Below, one piece after another: positions 55,070 through 64,000 of a stretch of 64,000 bases of DNA. The position numbers and the translations under genes were made by a program. Below the pieces are notes generated by a model that did not search any database, was not told where the DNA came from, and was given only the letters and a program-made list of their open reading frames with translations. This DNA comes from Proteles cristata cristata (Eukaryota > Chordata > Mammalia > Carnivora > Hyaenidae): the NCBI GenBank assembly GCA_017311185.1, contig JAESUZ010003530.1, forward strand, positions 186,001 through 250,000, given 5' to 3'. Each line of letters starts with the position of its first letter. The stretch's first letter is position 1.

Positions 55070-57000
55070 TTTAGTTAGCTTTCCGGCTCTTGTTGGTTTT
55101 AAAGACCTGTTATGCTCTCTGTTTCTATGAGTGCTGCTATATCCAAGAAGACTCTTTGACTTTCCAGGGCCTATCCTTTCAGAGATTGTTTTTTGAATGG
55201 TATCCCTTGGTCTCTCTTGTTGGGACCTTAGTTATTTTATTTTCCTATTCGTAGTGATATTTGGGACTCTTCACCTTGTGTACTCTAGCTTGTTTCTTGA
55301 GGTAGCCCTGGAAAAGAAAACAGACAGACAAACACACAGGGAGCAGGAGCACACAAACGCACAGGCTAATTCAACTAACATGCAAAGCGAGAGGGAAAAC
55401 GAAAAAGTTAAGAGAAAAGACGGAGGAGGGAGGGCGAATAATAGGGAGCATAAAATACATAAAAGGGTCAAAAAGGGGAAAAGAAAAGGAAAAAAGAAGA
55501 AAACCGATGGACAAAGAACGGTTTAAAGCATATACCTGGATTTCCCAGCTACAGTTAAATAGCCGTGTGTATGCAGTGCTGGTTGAAGAGCATAGAGAAA
55601 AAGAGAGAAGGCAGGGCGAGACGAGGCAGATTTGGAATAGAATGAACAGGCAGAAGGGATAAGAAGCTTTTTTCAAAGAGGTAAAGGGTAGAATATGGTT
55701 GGGTCGGTGAGAGAAGGATGCTGGAATTATCCAGAGAAACTATATAGTCTAATTACTCCTGAGAGAAATAGCTGAAAATGTCAGTAGGTGTAGAATTTAC
55801 ATTTACAGAATGGACTCGTGTGATTGTTTAAGCAAGCTGGCGACCAGAGTTAATCAGGTCAGTGTTTTGGGGAAAAAAGCGAGAAAAGAGAAAGAAGAAG
55901 AAAAAAAGAAAGAGAAAAGAAAGGGAAAAAAAGAAGAAAAAAAAGGAAAAAAGAAAGAGAAAAAAAAAGGGAGGAGGGTACCTCTCAGGCAGGGATGGAC
56001 GTGGCGTGATCCGATGCCTCAGGCGGGGGTTCTGCCTTGGCGGTTGTGGGAAGGAGAGTGAGGGTGCTCCAGTCCCTTCTTGAACACCGCACTGCAACTC
56101 GCTTTTTTGGGCGTGTCAATTCCCCGTTCCGGGGACGCAGCCGAAGTTGGTTGCACTCTTCACCTCAGGCCAGTTCCAATCTCCAAATCCCAGTCCGTGC
56201 GCCCCGCTGAAGTTGCCTTAGACACAGCTTCCCAGACAACCCTCTCGGGCTATTCCAGGCTCCCTGCTGAGCTCTGGGGGCGGAGTCAGAATTGCTGCTT
56301 CCTTCTCTGGGTCGGGCTGGCGCGCATGCATGGGGGCTTGCCTGCCGGGTCTGAGTAGCCCGAGCCCGCTGGAGTGAGGAAAACCGGGTCCCTCTATGGC
56401 TCGTCACCCGAAACACGAACTCACAGGCAAATTTCCCAGTTTTTAGCTCTTTGCCTTCCCTCTCGAGTTCCAGCCAGCCAGGAGCGCGGACGCCCGGTGT
56501 CAGCGCGGCTCTTTCAGGGGCCCCAGTCGCCCTGGAGATACAATGGCGGCAGGCGCGCTGCTGCTCTGAAATCCAACCTGCAGGAGCCGCACAAAGAAGC
56601 AGTTTGTGTGCTCAGCTCCCCCCCTCCAGGACCAGTTGTTGCGAGGGGACCTGGTGTGCAGGTATTTGGCAAGTACGGTCTTTCTATGCACCGAGCGGAG
56701 GTTTTTTCCCCCCCCGAGCAGAGGTTTTTCTGTTTTGGACTCTCTCCTTTTCTCCTCTCACTCCCCGTAGAGGGTAGGGGGGGATCGCCTCCCACCCTGG
56801 AGTCTCCGATCCCGGCCCGATTTTATCTTCCCCGGTTCGCACTCACGTTAGAAGGCTTTCTCAGTGGATTCTGCGTCCTTTTTCTCCCAGTCTCTCCGGT
56901 TTTGTAAGGTTTCCAATGGCTTCAGATCTTTTCTGTGTGATGTATGGACGCGAGTGCAAGTACGGAGCTCCTTACTTCTCCCCCATCTTGCCCTCTCTCC
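55070..57000 (-). promoter_or_regulatory. L1 5' UTR / internal promoter
   Basis: 1.9 kb upstream of ORF1 within the same TSD, so the L1 5' UTR. The distal part (about 55990-56900) is GC- and CpG-rich (for example GCGCGGACGCCCGG), the usual place of the L1 sense promoter. A purine-rich tract (A/G only) spans about 55862-55978. The first bases on the minus strand read GGAGAGAGGGCAAGATGGGG. Promoter function is known for the family; here it is inferred. Confidence 0.85.
55862..55978 (+). repeat. purine-rich (A/G) tract in L1 5' UTR
   Basis: About 115 bp almost only A and G (GAAAAAAG/AAGAAGAAAA units). Part of the L1 5' UTR rather than an independent microsatellite. ORFs through it are Lys-rich artefacts. 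Confidence 0.9.
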
Positions 57001-57018
57001 AATGCTTCTGATATTCTT

Positions 57019-57646
57019 GATAGAACCTTTCATTTGGAACATATTCCTTTGTTTCTTCATTTTCCTGGACTCTCTGTGTTGGTTTCTATGCATTAGATAA
57101 ACAGCCACCTCTCCCAGTCTTGAAGGTGTGGTCTCGTGTAGGGGATGAACCTTATCAAACTCTTGGTTGCCTCACACCTTTCCACCAGTTACACTGTGTC
57201 TGAAACTCCACGTGTTTTGTATTATAGATTAAGTAGGAAAGCCCCACCGTCACCACCTACAACTGATAGTATCATGCATGCCTCGCACACAGAGACCCAC
57301 GTGCCAGCAACGGGAGCAAACCTTCCAGCAGTCCCCACACAGTGGGTAAGTGGAAGGACCCAGAACACAAGCTCCACCACCGCTTCTGTCCGCAGTGCCT
57401 TCCCACAGCTTTTAGAAGTTCTGGTGTGGCTCTTGAAGCACCTCCCAAGCTCACCATGTTGCCCAGCTCCCCCCCGTTACCACCAGCTCCCAGCCAGCCA
57501 AGATGAACTCCCAGCAGTTCCCAGGGTATGCCGCGGGCTCTCAGAGCCTTCACTGTACCTGAGGTTCTGGGTCTGAAGCCTCTTTCCTCCTCCACCTCTG
57601 CTGGCCAGCTCAGCTTCTCCCGTGTGGTTCTGCAGCAGACTGCCCT
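57019..57646. other. unassigned non-coding DNA
   Basis: No repeat or gene recognised; overlapping antisense ORFs of about 140 codons look like chance. Confidence 0.4.
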
Positions 57647-57660
57647 CTGGGGAGTCTTTT

Positions 57661-57894
57661 TTTTTAAAACTGAATCTTTTTTTTTTTTTAACATTTTATT
57701 TATTTCTAGGAGAGAGAGAGAGACAGCGTGAGCAGGGGAGGGTCAGAGAGAGAGGGAGTCACAGACTGAATCAGGCTCCAGGCTCTGAGCCGGCAGTCAG
57801 CACAGAGCCCGACGCGGGGCCCAAACCCACGAACCGCGAGATCATGACCTAAGCGAAAGTCGGACGCTTAACCGACTAAGCCACCCAGGTGCCC
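57661..57894 (-). mobile_element. young felid-type CAN SINE
   Basis: Reverse near-consensus SINE: T-runs split by AAAACTGAATC, ACCGCGAGATCATGACC, AAGCGAAAGTCGGACGC, GCCACCCAGGTGCCCC. TSD ctgggga[g/t]tctttt at 57647-57660 and 57895-57908. Confidence 0.95.
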
Positions 57895-57908
57895 CTGGGG
57901 ATTCTTTT

Positions 57909-58632
57909 CTAACCCACCAGTCTGACTTAGCTGTCCCTGTTCTGTGCTCCCTAAGTAAACCATGCCAACCTCGGGCACAGCTCTGCACGTACACTGCAGG
58001 GTACCCGGTATATCCTCCCTAGTCTAAAAAGCCTAACATGCAGGGACTTTCACCCATACCCTTAGTAACTAATACCCACCTCGGACACAGCAAGAACTTG
58101 ACTGGTGATGGTTGATGAGCAACTGAAAGCCAGGATGGCTGATGAGCAACTGAAAATCAGAACTGGGAATAGCGCATCACTTCGTACTGCTTGAACTTAT
58201 CCCATGCATTACGTAAAAATAAGCAAATAAGCAAATATCTTCCTGGAAATGAGTCTCTTACATAACTTTTCATCCCTGAAATTCCTCACAACCCTGGCCA
58301 TTGATACCATACGACTACACAATGCTCCCATTTGCAAAACTGAACTTGTTTCTCTTCCTCTTCAAGCTCTTACCAATTCAAACACGCAGAGACAGCACAA
58401 ACTTAATATCTTCTATCATTCTGCCTCTTTCCCCCAAGCCTCGCTCCAGATCACTTTTGAGAACTCAGTTTATCAGGCCAGTCATTCTTCCATAACACCT
58501 CAGAAGTTGGTTGTACTTGCCCAAACCAGACTTCTACATCCCAGGTTCAAACAGTTCCTTCCAAAACTAAACTCTAGTGGTCTTTCTTAACTAAGTCTAA
58601 GAATAAATGTGTCTGAACTCAGGAAGTTTCTT
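57909..58632. other. unassigned non-coding DNA
   Basis: A 19-bp phrase (GATGAGCAACTGAAA) occurs twice, near 58115 and 58140. No gene or family recognised. Confidence 0.4.
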
Positions 58633-58648
58633 AAGAAAGCCTTTTCTA

Positions 58649-58867
58649 GGGGCGCCTGGGTGGCTTAGTCGGTTGAGCGTCCGACTTTCACTTAGGTCAT
58701 GATCTCGCGGTTCGTGGGTTCGAGCCCCGCGTCAGGCTCTGTGCTGACTGCCAGCTCAGAGCCTGGAGCCTGTTTCAGTCTGTGACTCCCTCTCTCTCTG
58801 ACCCTCCCCTGCTCACACTGTCTCTCTCTCTCTCCTAGAAATAAATAAAAATGTTCAAAAAAAAAAA
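58649..58867 (+). mobile_element. young felid-type CAN SINE
   Basis: Near-consensus copy with intact GATCTCGCGGTTCGTGGG and A13 tail. Perfect 16-bp TSD aagaaagccttttcta at 58633-58648 and 58868-58883. Confidence 0.97.
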
Positions 58868-58883
58868 AAGAAAGCCTTTTCTA

Positions 58884-59362
58884 ATCTAATAATCTGAAAA
58901 TTTCTGAAACTCATCTCTCTGTTAATATTTTTTAATAATAATCTTGCAAAGAACCAGGATGTATTATTTGAAAAGATGTTACTCTTAAATTTCAGGCATT
59001 TTTAAGCCTTCAGTAGTCTCTCACTTTTCTTTTGAAAGATCTTAATGTTAATAGATCTTCTTTAAGTCTTTCAAGATTCTTGCAGTACTTAATAAAGATT
59101 ACAATCATTAATCTTAAGACAGAGGTAAGTGGGTGGAAAGTATTTTTAGCATGTAAGAATCACAGGTTCTAAATTTAAATAATGTCTAGTTGAAGGAAAA
59201 TGTTAATACTTGTCATAATATGGAAAATACTATCATTTATAATAAAATCGACAAAGTTTTAGGAATACGCTTTAACTTTTGACTTGGATTTTTATTTTGT
59301 AGGCCAGTTTGCTACTAAGGCAGTGGAGTGGGGGGAAAATGAGCCATGTTAAGATATCTATC
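58884..59362. other. unassigned non-coding DNA, AT-rich
   Basis: No repeat or gene recognised. Confidence 0.4.
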
Positions 59363-59364
59363 TC

Positions 59365-59600
59365 TGAACCTGGGTGGTTCAGTCAGTCAAAAAATCAACT
59401 CTTGATTTTGGCTCAGGTTATGATCTCACAGTTTGTGAGATCGAGCCCCACGTTGGGATCATGAGATGGAGCCCTGTGTTGGGATTTGTCCTCATAGTGC
59501 AGAGCCTGCTTAGGATTCTCTCTCTCCCTCTCTCTGCCCCCACCCCTTCTCAAAATAAATAAACATTAAAAATAAGAAAACCTACCTAAAAAAAAAAAAC
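59365..59600 (+). mobile_element. old CAN-type SINE with internal duplication
   Basis: Head AACCTGGGTGGTTCAGTCAG, GGCTCAGGTTATGATCTCAC, then a short segment occurring twice (GAGATCGAGCCCCACGTTGGGAT / GAGATGGAGCCCTGTGTTGGGAT, diverged), CT middle and AATAAATAAACATT tail. Confidence 0.85.
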
Positions 59601-59619
59601 TACCAATGGTCAAAGCTCA

Positions 59620-60620
59620 AAGACATGGAGCAATAAAATAATGACAGTAATAGACTACAACCTAAAGAACAAAATAAATATCCATGAGTCAATACTGATA
59701 TAAATAAATGGCTGCATAAATAAGTAAATAGGGAGAGGAGACAAATATACTTTAGAGAAGAATTCTAAATAATACATGTGAAGGAAGCAGAAAATCAGGA
59801 GTGGAACACCGTAGCAATAAATGCTACAGGCAACATCTGAGGGTGAATGCTAAAATTAGTGGGCAAATCTTTAAGGAGTAAAAGGACGTTTTTGGAGTCT
59901 GCAGGAATCTCCCCCAAAATACTTTTTACTGTTGTGCTTTTAACAAATGTCTAAAAACTCCTTGATACTCCTTCTTCCAGGAGGCGGAGCTTTATTCTGC
60001 TTTCCTTTGAGTATGTTATGAATGTAGTGACTCAACTTTATAAGGAGCAGAGTTTAGAAAAGAAAAACTAGAAACCTTTCTGTGGAAAAACCTGACAGAT
60101 GGCCCCTAACCAACCAAGTGATCATGGTCAATATCACCAGCAACAAGTCGTGATGAAATCATGAGATATGATGCGTGATGAGGGGGAGCATCGCCCTTGT
60201 GGTATTCCTCCCCAGAATCTAGAACTGCAGTCTAATCATAAGAAAACATCAAACAAATCCAAATTGAGGAACGTACTGCAAAATATCAGAAGACCTCAAA
60301 AGTGTAAAGGTCATGAAAAAGCAAGGCAAGACGGAGAAACTACCAGGACAGGGAGACTTAGGAGCCAGAAGGACCTAATACAATGGAATGCAATGGAATC
60401 TCGGTTTGGATCCTGGAACAGAGGAAGGACATTAATGCAAACACTAACGGAATCTGATTAAAGCCTGTAGTCTGTACTGTCTCATTTCTTAGTTTTGACA
60501 AATTTATGTAAGACGTTAGCATTAGGGGAAGCTGGGCGAAGGGCATATGGGAATTGTCTGTGCCAACTTTACTCTCCTCTATTAAGCTACAATTATTTCA
60601 AAGTTAAACGTTTTCAAAAA
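59620..60620 (+). repeat. old L1-like 3' region
   Basis: Carries phrases of an old mammalian L1-type 3' end: GGAAGCAGAAAATCAGGAG, AAGCAAGGCAAGACGGAG, GGATCCTGGAACAGAGGAAGG, ACATTAATGCAAACACTAAC, TTTCTTAGTTTTGACAAATT, AAGACGTTAGCATTAGGGG, AGCTGGGCGAAGGGCATATG. Family assignment tentative. The end near 60615 lacks a clear poly(A). Confidence 0.5.
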
Positions 60621-61081
60621 CTTAATGTTAACCCTAATGGGATAAACTCTTGATGTTTCACCTGAATGCCACTAGGGGACAGGAGGATGGGAATTATGAT
60701 CGTGTCTTACTGATTCTTACCTCCCATATGTTCTTTTATCATGTCAAAAGTTCAACAAGCTTTTATAAAAACTCTAGGTTCATGTGAGTTGAGACCAGGG
60801 CAGCAGTCAGTGCAAATGGAAAGGTGAGAACATCTCTTGGTATCCAGGGACAAGGCAGAACCTAAGCTAAAGTTAAGGGGAGAACCAGTCAGAGGGGCAT
60901 GGATTTGTCTCACAGAAGCCAAGTCTCACACACACACACACACACACCCGTGGCACACTGGCCCCAGGACTGTTATGTCATCAGGAGCAAAGGCAGTTCT
61001 TCCTCTCTGTTTGCTTTGGAGTCTCCTGGCCTCTCGTTCAGGCTTCTTTTCACACAACAGCTTATTCTATATATATGCAAA
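60621..61081. other. unassigned DNA with (CA)n
   Basis: (CA)n microsatellite at 60926-60948. No gene or family recognised. Confidence 0.5.
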
Positions 61082-61091
61082 TGATAAACTG

Positions 61092-61800
61092 ATGTATCAT
61101 ATTGGTCATTTGTGGATGTTGACCGTCCTTGCATCTCTGGGATAGATCAACCTTGATCACGGTGTATGATCCTTTTCATATAGTGTTGACTTTGGTTTGC
61201 TAGTATTTATTTTGTTGAGGACTTTTGCATCTATGTTCATCAGGGTTATCGTGCGTGGCCTATAACGTTCTACTCTGTGGGGCCCTTGTCCGAGAAGAAA
61301 AGGTATTGCATCTTCTTTGAATGTTTGGTAGAATTTACCAGTGAAGCCATTTGGTCCTGGACTTTTGCTTGTTGGGAGGTTTTTGATTACTGATTCAGTC
61401 TCCTTACTGGCAATGGGCTTATTAGATTTTTCTATTTCCTCAAGATTCAGTCTTGGAAGATTGTATATTTCTAGGAACTTATCCATTTCTTCCAAATTGT
61501 CCAGTTTGTTGGCATATAATTGTTCATAGTAGTCTGTTATGATCCTTGTATTTCCATAGTATCAGTTACTACTCTGTAACTTCTCTTTCATTTTTACTTT
61601 ATGTATTTGAGCCCTTTTTAAATAGGAGAGCCTACCTAAAAGCTCATCAGTTTTGCTTATTTATAATTTCAAAGAACAAACTCTTCACTGATCTTTTCTA
61701 TCGTTTTAGTCTCTATTTCATTTATTTCCACTTCATTATTTCCTTCCTTCTATTAACTTTAGACTTCATTTGTTCTTTGTCTAGTTCTTTTAGGTAAGAG
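61092..61800 (-). pseudogene. L1 ORF2 RT fragment
   Basis: Diverged RT finger/palm segment ([22 protein letters not shown]) with internal deletion after FLLGQG and multiple frame changes. No catalytic FADD. Confidence 0.75.
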
Positions 61801-63023
61801 TAAGCCAGGTCCACAGACAGTAGCTTTCAAAGTATGTAATATAGACAGTCTTGTGGGTCTGCAATCCTAAACCCTGTGGACTTCCAGACCAGGATATCTG
61901 GAGGTGTCCCCATGGGGACAACTGCAAAACTCGTGGCTTTCTGGGAGGTATCAGCCGGCTGTTGGCAGGCCAAGGGAGAGCCCACGTGTGGTTGTCTCCC
62001 TGCCCATCTTCCCTGGGGGCACCTCTGTAGCCTAGGAGTATATGGTAAACCAGAAGTCTGCCTCTCGGGCTGAAGCTCCAGGACAAGAAAGCACGCCTTT
62101 TTCACATGAACCGTGGAGGTATGTTCCAGTTCTCTGTTTGTGTGGTGCCCTGGGGGGTGGTAACCCATCAAGGACTGATGTCTCAAGTCCAACGGGTCCA
62201 GAAACACAATCGCCCCTTCCTGCCAAAGCCAGGTGCTCCAGGGGTGACCCTTGTGTGGCCTGCACACTCCCTGTGGCTGGCAGGGTGGGTCCTGGGGCAG
62301 GGCACTCAGCTGAAGCAGGGTGGCCTTTGCTGTGATGCTTGGGGGAGGGGAGCAGGACATTCCACCAGAGCTAGCAGGCTGGGGGGCAGGGGGTGTACAA
62401 AAATGGCGACCGCCAGCATCAGCCACAACAAGGCAGAAGGAGATGCAAAAATGGTGTCTGCCAGCACCTGTCCCCAGAGAGTCCCAACAGGCTCCTGTCT
62501 CTCTGGCAGATGCTGTAAGATTAACAAGTGAGTCTCCTAAGCATGCGATCTAAAAATCTTTCAAATTTACTTTTGTGCTGGGTCCCGGAATGAGTGGGTC
62601 TGTGTGTAAGCCCTTTAAGAGGGGATTTCTCATTCCCTAAAGCTCCCTGGTTCTCCTGGAAGCCAGCCCTGTTGGTTTCCAAGGCCAGGCGCTTTGAGGG
62701 TTCATCTCTCTGACGCAGTTCCCAAGGGCTGTGGCACCTGGTGTGGAGCAAACCCCCTGACTCCTCAGGGGCAAGCTCTGTGTTCACGAGACCCCTTCCC
62801 GTTGCCGGTCTCTGTGCCGAGGGTGGGGTTTCCTGCAGGACCATGTCTCTGCCCCTCCCCCCACCTGAACGTGGCCCTTGTGCCCTCTGTTGGGAGGTGC
62901 CGTTCAGCTAGCTTTCAGGTCCTTCTCAGAGGGAACTGTCTCATATGGGACTGTAGATCTGCTGGGCATGTGGAAGGAGATGAGTTTAGGATCCTTCTAT
63001 GTTGCCATCTTGAACCTCCTCCC
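61092..63023 (-). mobile_element. old L1: 5' UTR joined to mid-ORF2
   Basis: The minus strand starts at about 63023 with GGGAGGAGGTTCAAGATGGC, the typical start of many L1s. A 5' UTR-like, GC-rich block extends to about 61801. It then passes directly into L1 ORF2 sequence (RT region: [30 protein letters not shown]) down to 61092, where it stops without 3' UTR or poly(A). ORF1 and the ORF2 endonuclease are missing. A 9-bp repeat gataaactg lies at 61083-61091 and 63024-63032; short enough to be chance. Confidence 0.65.
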
Positions 63024-63032
63024 GATAAACTG

Positions 63033-64000
63033 TCTTGATAAACTGTTGACAACAGCTATTAGGACCAAGCAGATCTCCTAGGTTTGATTTACTCTCTCCT
63101 CAGAGCTGGGTCTCAGGGTTCGTGACATGCCAAGGACAGCCAGCAACCACTCGAAGCAAGATCCAAGGATCCGCTCTGGCCACCTGCTCAGAAGAGCACT
63201 TCTGCGGCGGTCACACTGACCGGGTATGTAAGACAATGTTTTCCTTCTCATGACAAATTTTGATTTCTCATGGCAACCTGGGTATACATTGGTATCTTTA
63301 TACACTGATACAGTATCTATATGTCACAGTGCCATGTGTGACTTCTTTGAAAGTGATCTTTTAAAAAATGATTAGGACATCCAGGTGAAGAGGGATAAAA
63401 ATGTTTTAATTGTTGAAATACATTGGTAAATTGAGTAATCTAGTTGCAGTACTAAGTGGCCACATATCCTCCTCAAATTAAGAGCTTTCCAAATACCCCA
63501 CGAATCATCAGTCACAATTCCTTGAAGACAGTATAGAATCAACATGATGAGAATGGACGAATCGATGGCTGCAAAGGATCTGGGGCAACATCAGCCTTCG
63601 GCTAAAGAAAATAGAAAGTCAATCGAAACACGCGTGGGGCATACAAATTTCAGTGGCTTATTTTTAAATATTGCAACGTACTACATTGTTCCTAACAGAA
63701 GACATTCTCTGCCACTTAAATACAGCTGAAAACCAAAAGGTAAAAAAGGGGATGAGATAACAGCAAGAATCAATTTATTTTTACAGCTAAAAATTAATTC
63801 ATATGACCTAGAAGCAGTGAAAGGTAACACACAAATATATTACTTTAGGGAGTTCACGTTTAGTGCCTTAGTATCTGAAGTTATAAATAGAATAAGGATT
63901 TTATTATATAAAGGCTATCAAAAAAGTATCAGTGAGAAGACATGATCTTCATGAGCCGTGCTGGGTGGCCAGGGTGACGGTGCTGCCGGACGTGGCAGGT
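63033..64000. other. unassigned non-coding DNA
   Basis: Short local duplication of TGATAAACTG next to the L1 boundary. No gene, repeat family or RNA recognised to the window end. Confidence 0.45.

Larger units (their letters stand above)
49834..57000 (-). mobile_element. full-length LINE-1 (inactive), carnivore type
   Basis: Minus-strand element with every L1 part: 5' UTR 55070-57000, ORF1 54180-55069, ORF2 50043-54133, 3' UTR 49846-50042 and a poly(A) of about 12 at 49834-49845. A perfect 18-bp TSD (aatgcttctgatattctt) at 49816-49833 and 57001-57018 shows an intact insertion. About 6.9 kb after removing the nested SINE. Inactivated by three 1-nt frameshifts, one nonsense codon and the SINE. 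The lesions are few, so it is comparatively recent. Confidence 0.98.

Noticed and set aside
55197..56907. Plus-strand ORFs (109, 83, 177 codons) in a CpG-rich block, resembling a gene start
   Set aside because: They are antisense to, and inside, the L1 5' UTR, bounded by the L1 TSD.
1..64000. CRISPR array, operon or other prokaryotic system
   Set aside because: The direct repeats present are microsatellites, TSDs and SINEs; sequence composition and repeat families are mammalian.

Overview
This is a stretch of mammalian nuclear DNA, almost certainly from a carnivore and most probably a felid. The diagnostic signal is about two dozen copies of a tRNA-Lys-derived CAN-type SINE in its cat form (head close to GGCGCCTGGGTGGCTCAGTCGG, CT-rich middle, AATAAA/A-rich tail), together with carnivore-type LINE-1 copies and old mammalian repeats (MIR, L2-like, old L1, MaLR and other LTRs). 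I see no functional protein-coding gene, no convincing exon, no RNA gene and no prokaryotic or viral gene system. The species call is inference from repeat families.

Layout. 1-9.6 kb: intergenic or intronic DNA with SINEs, MIRs, two old L1 tails and one young 5'-truncated L1 (6053-6608) that appears to carry a 3' transduction. 9.6-11 kb: two large tetranucleotide microsatellites. 11-22.8 kb: SINEs, MIRs, an ERVL-like LTR, two MaLR solo LTRs and an old L1 tail. 22.8-24.5 kb: a 5'-truncated young L1 with a perfect 17-bp target-site duplication (TSD). 28.2-30.9 kb: a processed pseudogene of LAMTOR3 (MP1/MAPKSP1), split in its 3' UTR by a rearranged L1 that lacks a normal 3' end. 31-41 kb: MaLR LTRs, MIRs, SINEs and unassigned DNA. 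41-48.9 kb: old L1 and L2-like sequence interrupted by nested SINEs.

49.83-57.00 kb holds the main element: a full-length minus-strand L1 with an 18-bp perfect TSD, a CpG-rich 5' UTR, ORF1, ORF2 (endonuclease and reverse transcriptase with FADD motif), 3' UTR and poly(A). It is dead: one 1-nt frameshift in ORF1; two 1-nt frameshifts, one nonsense codon and a SINE insertion in ORF2. 57-64 kb has two more young SINEs, old L1 tails and an old L1 (61092-63023) whose 5' UTR is joined directly to the middle of ORF2.

Nothing here works together as an operon or pathway; the window is a layered record of retrotransposition. The most useful observations are insertion-mechanism anomalies: the 3' transduction, the 3'-truncated L1s and the 5'UTR/ORF2 junction. 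I did not find a new biological system.
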